A DNA stretch of 14,712 nt from contig DATLRS010000038.1 of the NCBI GenBank assembly GCA_035534535.1, positions 1-14,712 of the forward strand. Reading direction: 5' to 3'. Below, piece after piece: positions 1 through 6,077 of the stretch. A program made the translations under genes and the position numbers. The notes under the pieces were generated by a model. It did not search any database, was not told where the DNA came from, and was given only the letters and a program-made list of their open reading frames with translations. The number at the start of each line of letters is the position of its first letter. Position 1 is the first letter of the stretch. This stretch comes from DATARH01 sp035534535 (GTDB lineage: Bacteria; Pseudomonadota; Alphaproteobacteria; ATCC43930; CGMCC-115725).

Positions 1-1119
1 GACAGCGTCACGGCGATGGCGCGCGATGAGATCGCGCCGCGCGCCGCGCAATACGACCGCAGCGCCCTCTTTCCGTGGGAGAATATCAAGGCGATCAACG
101 GGCTCGGCCTCAATGCGATGTTCGTCCCCGAGGCCTATGGCGGGGCCGGCCTGTCCTATGCGGCCTATCTCGCCTGCGTGCAGGAGATCAGCGCCGCCTG
201 CGCCTCGACCGGCATCATCTGGGCGACCAATTTCCACGCGACGAAGCCGCTGATCGACTTTGGCACCGAGGAACAAAAGCAGCGTTTGTTGCCGCGCGTC
301 GCCGCGGGGGCGATCGCCGCCCTGGCAATCACCGAGCCCGCCGCCGGCTCGGACGCCACCGGCATGACGACCCGCTTCGCGCCGGACGGAGACACGGTCG
401 TCGTCTCTGGCGGCAAGACGTTCATCAGCAACGGCGACGTCGCCGATGTCATCCTCGTCTTCGGCAAGTGGTCGCAGATCGCCGAGCCGCGCCAGGCAAT
501 CTCGGCGATCCTCATCGAGAAGGGCACGCCGGGGCTCAAGATCCTGCGCACCGAGGACAAGCTCGGCCACCGCGCCGCCTCGACCGCGGCGCTGGCCTTC
601 GAGGACTGCCGGGTGCGGCGCGACAACCTGCTCGGGGAGCCGGGCGAGGGCCTCGCCCTCATGCTCGCGGCGCTCAACAAGTCGCGCCCGAGCGTAGCGG
701 CGCACGCGCTCGGCATCGCCCGCGCCGCCTTTGCCGATGCCGTGCGCTACATCAACGAGCGCCGCCAATCGGGGCGCCGCATCATCGAGTTCCAGGGCAT
801 CCAGTTCCTGCTGGCCGACCTCGCCACCGACCTGGCGATGTGCGAAGCCTGGCTGTGGCATGTTGCCCGGCTGGTCGATGAGGGCGCCGCCGATCTCGCC
901 CCCGGCATCGCCGTCGAAGCCTCGATGCTGAAATTGCGCGCCTCGGATTTGGCGATGCGCATCGCCACCGAGGCGGTGCAGCTGCATGGCGGCTACGGCT
1001 ACCTCAAGGAATACCGGGTCGAGCGGCTGCTGCGCGACGCCAAGATCACCCAGATCTGGGAAGGCACCAACCAGATCCATCGCCAGCTGATCGGCCGCAG
1101 CTTTATCGCACGCCAGTGA
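1..1119 (+). CDS. Acyl-CoA dehydrogenase (5' end outside window)
   Basis: FAD-dependent acyl-CoA dehydrogenase, which introduces a C2-C3 double bond into an acyl-CoA and passes electrons to ETF. The frame is open from base 1. The first ATG (base 16) lies inside the usual N-terminal helix (ARDEIAPRAAQYD), so the true start is probably a dozen or so codons upstream and this entry is partial. Counting from base 16, both family signatures are present: AITEPAAGSDATG (about residues 102-114) and QLHGGYGYLKEYRVERLLRD near the C-terminus. The catalytic base is predicted to be Glu349 in the QIWEGTNQIHR motif, the medium/short-chain and isovaleryl-type position. Length is normal for the family (about 380). 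Substrate cannot be fixed from sequence; short-chain, branched-chain or a general enzyme are all possible. Ends in TGA. Very sure of family, unsure of substrate. Confidence 0.95.
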   Translation, partial: DSVTAMARDEIAPRAAQYDRSALFPWENIKAINGLGLNAMFVPEAYGGAGLSYAAYLACVQEISAACASTGIIWATNFHATKPLIDFGTEEQKQRLLPRVAAGAIAALAITEPAAGSDATGMTTRFAPDGDTVVVSGGKTFISNGDVADVILVFGKWSQIAEPRQAISAILIEKGTPGLKILRTEDKLGHRAASTAALAFEDCRVRRDNLLGEPGEGLALMLAALNKSRPSVAAHALGIARAAFADAVRYINERRQSGRRIIEFQGIQFLLADLATDLAMCEAWLWHVARLVDEGAADLAPGIAVEASMLKLRASDLAMRIATEAVQLHGGYGYLKEYRVERLLRDAKITQIWEGTNQIHRQLIGRSFIARQ

Positions 1120-1166
1120 CGCGAGCAGGGCGGGAACGAACTTCGCCCCAGGCGTTTACCAAGCGC

Positions 1167-1189
1167 GGGCGCGCCGACAGGTCGCGCCC
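1167..1189 (+). terminator. GC-rich hairpin after acyl-CoA dehydrogenase
   Basis: A 7-bp inverted repeat, GGGCGCG (1167-1173) against CGCGCCC (1183-1189), with a possible extra CC/GG pair inside. It lies 47 bases after the upstream stop codon. No T-run follows (CTAATG), so it is at best a weak or non-canonical terminator. It could also be an mRNA 3'-end stabilising stem. Confidence 0.3.
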
Positions 1190-1229
1190 CTAATGCTGTC
1201 GTAGGCACCACAGGCTGTCGAGCACCACC

Positions 1230-3086
1230 ATGCATCGCCTCACTCTCGCCATCGTCACGCTCATCGCGATCGCGGCCGTTCCGGCCTTGGCCCAGGAGCA
1301 GCCGCCGGCCCGCGTTGGCCGGGTCAGCTTTGTCTCGGGGCAGCTCGCCTTTCATACCAAGGGCGAGACCACCTGGTCGGCGGCTTCGGTCAACTATCCG
1401 GTCGCCACCGGCGGCTCGTTCTGGGTCGATCCCAAATCGCGCGGCGAAATCCGCATCGGCGACCAGACGATCAGCCTTTCCGGCAATACCGAAATCGACA
1501 TCGTCAAGCTCGACCAGCAGGTCATGCAGCTGGCGGTCCCGCAAGGCCGCATCGAGCTGCAGCTGCGCACCCTCGGCGAGGGCAACACAGCCGAAATCGA
1601 CCTCCCGCGCGGCGGCGTGTGGCTGCTGCAGCCCGGACTCTACGATATCGATGCCGGGTCGCCGACCCGGCCGACCCGGATCGCGGTGTTCGACGGCAGC
1701 GCCCGGTTTGTCGGCCGGTCGGTCGACGTCGCCGTCAAGTCCGGCGATGTCGCGGTGATCAGCGGCACGCAGACCCTGACCGCCTCGCTCGAGCACGTCA
1801 CGACTGACGAGTTTACGCAATGGTGCCGCTCGCGCAGTTATGACGAGCACCGTCTGGCGGCGCCCTATTACGTGTCGCCGCGGATGACCGGGTATGCCGA
1901 ACTCGACCAGTACGGCAGCTGGCGCAGCGTGCCGCAATACGGCGAAGTCTGGTACCCCCGTGCAGTGCCGGCGGGCTGGGCGCCCTACCGCGACGGCCGC
2001 TGGGTCTGGGTCCCGCCCTGGGGCTGGACCTGGGTCGATGCCGAGCCGTGGGGGTTTGCGCCGTTCCATTACGGGCGCTGGTCGTTCTTCGGCGGCGCCT
2101 GGGGCTGGGTGCCGGGCGGCTTCGTCGCGCGCCCGGTCTATGCCCCGGCATTGGTCGCCTTCGTCGCCAACCCGGCAGTGATCCTGGCCTCGGCCTTCGC
2201 CGGCCCGGCGGTCGGCTGGTTCCCGCTTGGTCCAGGCGAAGCCTACTGGCCGAGCTACAGCAATGACCCCACCTACATCCGTTCGATCAACACCGGCGTC
2301 GTGGCCAATCCGGGCCAACTCGGAGCGCGCCCGACAGGCGGCGCGGCCAGCGCCGGCCAGCGTTTCGCCAACCGGCAAGCCGCCACCGTGGTGCCGCAAA
2401 GCACGTTCGCCGGCGCCCAGGCGGTCGGCGCGCACGCCTTGCGGGTATCCAGTGCCGCCGCGGGACAGGCCCGGGTGACCGCCCTGGCGCCGGCGATGTC
2501 CGCGCGTGCCGGTGCTGTGGGCGCTGCGGGACGACAGAGTCTGGTCGCCGGAACGGCACGCGGCGCGGTGGCGCACGGCTCCCAGCGCGGCGCATCGGCG
2601 CGGCGGGGCGGCCATGCCGGTGCGGCGTATTCTACCGCCGCCGGTGCGGGCGGACGCTCATCGCATGCCGCCGCACACGGTCACGCGCGATCGCATACGG
2701 CGTATCGAGGCGCAGCGCATTACGGCGGCGGCCGCGCCGCACATTACGGCGGCAGCCGTGCCGCGCATTACGGCGGCGGCCGCGCCGCGCATTACGGCGG
2801 CGGCCGTGCCGCGCATTACGGCGGCGGCCGTGCCGCGCATTACGGCGGCGGCCGTGCCGCGCATTACGGTGGCGGCCGTGCCGCGCATTACGGCGGCGGC
2901 CGCGCCGCGCATTACGGTGGCGGCGGGCCGCATTTTGGCGGCGGCGGGCCGCATGGTGGCGGCGGGCCGCATTTTGGCGGCGGCGGCGGGCACGGTGGCG
3001 GGGGCCATGGCGGCGGGCACGGTGGTGGCGGGCACGGTGGTGGCGAGCACGGTGGCGGCGGTGGCGGCGGCCACGGCGGCAAGTGA
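1230..3086 (+). CDS. Exported FecR/DUF6600-like protein with Gly/His-rich C-terminal repeats
   Basis: Residues 1-21 form a signal peptide ending ALA before QEQ, so the protein is predicted to be exported. Residues about 28-180 read as a FecR-like beta domain (RVGRVSFVSGQLAF, RGEIRIGDQTISLSGNTEI, GRIELQLRTL, RIAVFDGSARF, SGDVAVISG). Residues about 225-300 are Trp/Pro/Tyr-rich with WYPRAVPAGWAPYRDGRW and WVPPWGWTWVDAEPWG, typical of DUF6600 proteins. A low-complexity Ala/Gly region follows, then nine AHYGGGRA octads (496-567) and a Gly/His tail with nine His in 51 residues (568-618). There are no membrane anchors beyond the signal. No strong Shine-Dalgarno precedes the ATG, but the signal peptide fixes the start well. 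The function of such proteins is unknown. A role at the cell surface or in metal binding is only inference from the His content. No TonB or ECF sigma partner is adjacent, so FecR-style signalling is not supported. Confidence 0.85.
   Translation: MHRLTLAIVTLIAIAAVPALAQEQPPARVGRVSFVSGQLAFHTKGETTWSAASVNYPVATGGSFWVDPKSRGEIRIGDQTISLSGNTEIDIVKLDQQVMQLAVPQGRIELQLRTLGEGNTAEIDLPRGGVWLLQPGLYDIDAGSPTRPTRIAVFDGSARFVGRSVDVAVKSGDVAVISGTQTLTASLEHVTTDEFTQWCRSRSYDEHRLAAPYYVSPRMTGYAELDQYGSWRSVPQYGEVWYPRAVPAGWAPYRDGRWVWVPPWGWTWVDAEPWGFAPFHYGRWSFFGGAWGWVPGGFVARPVYAPALVAFVANPAVILASAFAGPAVGWFPLGPGEAYWPSYSNDPTYIRSINTGVVANPGQLGARPTGGAASAGQRFANRQAATVVPQSTFAGAQAVGAHALRVSSAAAGQARVTALAPAMSARAGAVGAAGRQSLVAGTARGAVAHGSQRGASARRGGHAGAAYSTAAGAGGRSSHAAAHGHARSHTAYRGAAHYGGGRAAHYGGSRAAHYGGGRAAHYGGGRAAHYGGGRAAHYGGGRAAHYGGGRAAHYGGGRAAHYGGGGPHFGGGGPHGGGGPHFGGGGGHGGGGHGGGHGGGGHGGGEHGGGGGGGHGGK
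2715..2930 (+). repeat. 24-bp coding tandem repeat, nine units (AHYGGGRA)
   Basis: Nine consecutive 24-base units of the form GCGCATTACGGCGGCGGCCG(T/C)GCC, in frame with the exported protein. Most differences are synonymous (CGT/CGC, GGC/GGT, GCA/GCG). Unit 2 has Gly to Ser and unit 9 diverges to AHYGGGGP. The near identity of units 3-8 suggests recent expansion by slippage or unequal crossover. Confidence 0.95.
2931..3083 (+). repeat. Degenerate Gly/His-coding repeat tail
   Basis: Directly follows the 24-bp array and encodes 51 residues built from short Gly runs separated by His (units such as HFGGGGP, HGGGG, HGGGE). Irregular copies of GGCGGCGGGC/CACGGTGGCGGG make it low complexity at DNA level. 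It ends with GGK and a TGA. Confidence 0.85.
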
Positions 3087-3113
3087 GCCCGACCGCGGCC
3101 GCACTTAGCTCAA

Positions 3114-3164
3114 GACCGGCGGCACCCGTGCGACCCGCCGGGCAACCCGCGGGCGGCGCCGGTC
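3114..3164. terminator. Possible bidirectional terminator between convergent genes
   Basis: GACCGGCG (3114-3121) is the exact reverse complement of CGCCGGTC (3157-3164). The intervening bases contain further CCCG/CGGG complementarity. It occupies the 88-bp gap between two convergent genes, where a shared terminator is expected. T-runs are short (TTT at 3166-3168), so the call rests mainly on position and stem. Confidence 0.35.
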
Positions 3165-3174
3165 GGTTTCGCGA

Positions 3175-3378
3175 TCAGAGAACGCGTGCGGCGCGCATGT
3201 GATCGCGCACCCAGACCTGCGCCTCGCGGCCGCATTGCCGCGCGTCATGCGCCGCGTCGACGGCATCGAGCAGCGCCTGTTCCCTGTCGAGATAGGACCC
3301 GTAGAGGGCATCGCCGAGCCGGACGACCCAGCGGTCGTCCGAACCGCGCCGGCAGACCTCAAACGCCATGATCGCCAT
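3175..3378 (-). CDS. Small DUF2188-like protein (67 aa)
   Basis: A compact 67-residue protein with a well-placed GGAGG six bases upstream of its ATG, which supports this start strongly. The layout is a beta strand (FEVCRRG), then DRWVVRLGDALYGSYLDREQAL, an alpha helix (LLDAVDAAHDARQCG) and a final strand (EAQVWVRDH). This W-x-V ... helix ... V-x-V-R-D pattern resembles DUF2188-type small proteins common in alphaproteobacteria. The resemblance is from memory of the pattern, not a search. No signal peptide or membrane segment. Function unknown. It lies on the same strand as the cyclase but 213 bp downstream of it, so it probably has its own promoter. Confidence 0.72.
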   Translation of the reverse strand: MAIMAFEVCRRGSDDRWVVRLGDALYGSYLDREQALLDAVDAAHDARQCGREAQVWVRDHMRAARVL

Positions 3379-3477
3379 TTGTTTCCTCCCGGAGCGGCGA
3401 TGCCGTCCAGGCCCGGCTGCCGCGCCGGCCCCTTGCCACCGGCAGCAAGCATTGCAGCCGCCGGCCTCCCCCTGATC

Positions 3478-3483
3478 ATTATC
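3478..3483 (-). promoter_or_regulatory. Weak candidate -10 (GATAAT) for the small DUF2188-like gene
   Basis: The minus strand reads GATAAT here (5/6 match to TATAAT), about 100 bases before the ATG of the 67-residue protein, inside a locally AT-richer patch (3476-3540). No convincing -35 hexamer sits 16-18 bases upstream, so this is only a suggestion. Confidence 0.2.
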
Positions 3484-3591
3484 CTCGACGATTACCCGGG
3501 AATGAAGCCCGATTTGCCATCAGATGAACAATAAAGCGGCAACAGCCCGCAGCGATCGGCGCTTTTCAGTTATCCGGCAAATCGCGTCTGG

Positions 3592-5919
3592 TTATTTCTC
3601 GTGCGCGACGTAGACGCCATCCCAGTCGGCCGGCAGCGCTTCGACCTGCAGCTGGGCGATGCGCTCGCGCAAGAGGCCGTAGACCGGGGCCATCTCGCGT
3701 TCCGCGGCGAGCACCGGATCTTCCAAGAGGCCGAGCGCTGCCGCCCAATCGCGCCGGCGATAGGCCGCCAGCAAGGCCGCGTGCCGCGCCAGGTACGGCT
3801 GCGACTCGACCGGATGCGGCGGCAGGGTATAGATGCGCACCGCCTGCGTCTTGCCCTTGACCGCCACCAGGTCGAGCTCGATGAGGCCGGGTTCGTCGAG
3901 CCGAACCGCGGTGTCCTCGCCGATGATCAAGTCAACGCCGTAGAGCTTGGTGAGCCCTTCAAGGCGCGATGACAGGTTCACCGGATCGCCGAGCAGCGAG
4001 TAATTGAAGCGTTGGTGCGAGCCGAAATTGCCGACGCTGCACTCGCCGGTGTTGACGCCGATGCCGACATGCAGGAGGCGCCGCCCCTCGGCTGCCCAGG
4101 CCTCGTTCAACGCGACCAGCTTGCGCCGCATGTCCTGCGCCGCGGCGACCGCATTCTTCGCGTGATCGGGATCGTCGAGCGGCGCATTCCAGAACGCCAT
4201 GATGCAGTCGCCGATGTATTTATCGATGGTGCCCTTGTGCGCCATGATGATTTCGGTCATCGGCGTCAGGAACTCGTTGATCAGCTGTCCCAGCTCATGC
4301 GAGGTCATACCCTCCGACAGCGTCGTAAAGCCGCGGATGTCGCAGAACATGATCGTCATCAGCCGGGTCTCGCCGCCGAGCACCAGCTTTTCGGGGTGTT
4401 GCGCCAGTTCCTCGACATAATGCGGCGACATGTAGAGCGAGAACGCCTGGCGGATCTCGCGCTGGCGCTGCTCGGTCTGGCGGTAATTGAGCAGCGTGCT
4501 GACCAGATAGACCGTGGCCAATACCGCGATCGGGTAGACCGGGTCGATCAGGATGTGCGCCTGGCCGCCCTGCAGCACCGCCGGATCGATCAGCGGGCCG
4601 CCGTCGCGGAAGGCAAACCACGAGGCCGCGGCAACGACGAGCGTCGCGATCCCGGCAACCCCGGCGCTCGGCAATGCGCCGAATCGCGGCACCGTCACGA
4701 TCAGCAGCAGCCCGATCACCAGCGCAAACACGATCTCGGCACCGGGGGCCCAATCCGGGCGGAACAGGAAATTATGGTCGAGAATCTGCTCGATCAACTG
4801 CGCGTGGACCTCGACCCCGGGCATGTCCGGGGCGATCGGCGTCGCCTTCAGATCGTTCAGGCCGGCCGCTGACGAGCCGACCAGCACGATGTGGTCGGCG
4901 ATCCGCTTGGGGTCGAATTTGCCGTCGAGAATGTTGGCGGCCGAGATGTAGCGGCGCGGATCGCGCCGCGCATAATAGACTGCGACCTGACCGGACTGGT
5001 TGACCGGTATCCGCAATGCCTTGCCGAGCGCCGGGATCGGGATCTCGATCGCGTTCAGCCCGCTGTTGACGCCAAAGCTCTGGTCCGCCTGCGCGCCGGC
5101 ATAGCGGATCAGATAGCCGCGGCCGCCAAGGGCGACCCGCAGCGCCTCCGCCGCCAGCGACGGCACCGGCTTGTTGCCGAGCCGAAACACCAGCGGCACA
5201 TGCCGCACGATGTTGTCCCAGTCCGACGGCTCGTTGACAAAGCCGTCCCCGGCAGCCGCCCTCTGCAGGCGGTGCAGCGCCGCGACCGATTCGGGAAAGT
5301 TGTCGACATAGCGCCAGGGGTCCTCGCCCTTGGCGCCGAGCACCGCATAGCCGGCCTTGATCAGCGGATTGCCCCGGCCGCTCTCGCCGGTCAGGTTGAA
5401 CCCGACCACCGTCGGGACTTTTTTCATCGCCTCGGCAAATACCGTATCGGGGTCGGGCATCGTGGCCAGCAGCTGCTTCGCCTGCGCCGTGCTGGCGCCC
5501 CGATCGGTCAGAAGCGTCGTCAGCATCTGCGGCGAGGTGCGATCGTGTTCGGTGAACAGCACGTCGAAGCCGACGACGGCGGCACCGGCGGCGCCGAGCT
5601 TGTCGAGCAGCCGGGCGAGCACGGTGCGCGGCCAGGGCCACTGGCCGATCTCCTTCAGGCTGTGCTCGTCGATGTCGACGATCTGCACCGGAAAATCGGG
5701 CGACGCCTTGCGCGGCGCCAGCTGCTGATAGCGGTCGAAGGCGAACAGCGACAAGCGGTTGAACAGCTCCGGGACGACCAGATGGGCGCCGGTCGCCGCC
5801 AGCAACACCACCAGCGGCAGCCAGTAGACGATGCCGCGGCGCACGAGGGAAAGAAGTCGCTTCAACGCCGGACGCCCCCAAAGATCGGCCTGTCCGCTGC
5901 GGCGCCCGCCGATCGGCAC
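3592..5919 (-). CDS. CHASE2-domain transmembrane class III adenylate/guanylate cyclase
   Basis: Membrane sensor predicted to make cAMP (or cGMP) in response to an extracytoplasmic signal. Order from the N-terminus: a membrane segment (about 31-50), an extracytoplasmic CHASE2 domain (about 52-390, with VQIVDIDEHSLKEIGQWPWPR and VVGFDVLFTE), three membrane segments (about 394-410, 417-437 and 461-478), a linker helix, then a class III cyclase domain (about 515-700). Catalytic residues are intact: metal-binding Asp527 (MFCDIRGFT) and Asp571 (YIGDCIMAFW), substrate Lys567 (TIDKY), Ser641 at the Thr/Asp position, and transition-state Asn648 and Arg652 (GDPVNLSSRLE). A helical tail of about 70 residues follows. 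Lys plus Ser/Thr favours ATP. The start is a GTG with a weak Shine-Dalgarno. A TTG 18 codons later (LKRLLSLV, preceded by GGGGG) would give a more usual N-terminus. It is divergent from glutamate dehydrogenase. Confidence 0.93.
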   Translation of the reverse strand: MPIGGRRSGQADLWGRPALKRLLSLVRRGIVYWLPLVVLLAATGAHLVVPELFNRLSLFAFDRYQQLAPRKASPDFPVQIVDIDEHSLKEIGQWPWPRTVLARLLDKLGAAGAAVVGFDVLFTEHDRTSPQMLTTLLTDRGASTAQAKQLLATMPDPDTVFAEAMKKVPTVVGFNLTGESGRGNPLIKAGYAVLGAKGEDPWRYVDNFPESVAALHRLQRAAAGDGFVNEPSDWDNIVRHVPLVFRLGNKPVPSLAAEALRVALGGRGYLIRYAGAQADQSFGVNSGLNAIEIPIPALGKALRIPVNQSGQVAVYYARRDPRRYISAANILDGKFDPKRIADHIVLVGSSAAGLNDLKATPIAPDMPGVEVHAQLIEQILDHNFLFRPDWAPGAEIVFALVIGLLLIVTVPRFGALPSAGVAGIATLVVAAASWFAFRDGGPLIDPAVLQGGQAHILIDPVYPIAVLATVYLVSTLLNYRQTEQRQREIRQAFSLYMSPHYVEELAQHPEKLVLGGETRLMTIMFCDIRGFTTLSEGMTSHELGQLINEFLTPMTEIIMAHKGTIDKYIGDCIMAFWNAPLDDPDHAKNAVAAAQDMRRKLVALNEAWAAEGRRLLHVGIGVNTGECSVGNFGSHQRFNYSLLGDPVNLSSRLEGLTKLYGVDLIIGEDTAVRLDEPGLIELDLVAVKGKTQAVRIYTLPPHPVESQPYLARHAALLAAYRRRDWAAALGLLEDPVLAAEREMAPVYGLLRERIAQLQVEALPADWDGVYVAHEK

Positions 5920-5945
5920 GCGGTCGCCCCAGCCGCCGTATCATC

Positions 5946-5967
5946 GGCAAATAGCGGCGAATTTGCC
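5946..5967. promoter_or_regulatory. 7-8-7 inverted repeat in divergent promoter region
   Basis: GGCAAAT (5946-5952), eight bases, then ATTTGCC (5961-5967) is a perfect inverted repeat, AT-rich against its surroundings. It lies in the ~158-bp space between the cyclase (-) and glutamate dehydrogenase (+). The spacing suits a dimeric helix-turn-helix regulator. On the minus strand it overlaps poor -35/-10 candidates (TGGCAA, 17 bases, GATGAT) for the cyclase. The regulator is unknown. Confidence 0.4.
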
Positions 5968-6064
5968 AGCGTTTTGGGGCATCTGCGCGGTCGCCGCGGA
6001 TCCCCAAGAGGGCCGGAAACCGCTTGCCCCGGTGTTGCCGAGGCGCGAGTCTGACACCGCCGAC

Positions 6065-6071
6065 AGGGAGG
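6065..6071 (+). promoter_or_regulatory. Shine-Dalgarno deciding the TTG start of glutamate dehydrogenase
   Basis: AGGGAGG is followed by six bases (CAAGGC) and then TTG at 6078. No ATG or GTG in this frame lies near a comparable site, and the open frame's earlier TTG at 6024 has none. This supports translation starting at 6078. Confidence 0.7.
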
Positions 6072-6077
6072 CAAGGC

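Noticed and set aside
999..2615. A 538-codon minus-strand open frame opposite the FecR/DUF6600 gene
   Set aside because: It spans the end of the acyl-CoA dehydrogenase, the intergenic gap and the FecR gene with Arg/Pro-rich composition; the plus-strand gene has a signal peptide and recognisable domains.
2715..2930. Regular short repeats resembling a CRISPR array
   Set aside because: Units are contiguous with no unique spacers, are in frame within a coding sequence and encode a regular octapeptide.
1230..3086. FecR-sigma factor iron signalling system
   Set aside because: Only a FecR-like periplasmic fold is present; there is no ECF sigma factor or TonB receptor next to it and no cytoplasmic anti-sigma region, since the protein begins with a cleavable signal peptide.
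6024..6077. N-terminal extension of GDH from an upstream TTG at 6024
   Set aside because: No Shine-Dalgarno before 6024 and the extra 18 residues (Cys/Arg/Pro-rich) look non-coding, while AGGGAGG sits correctly before TTG 6078.
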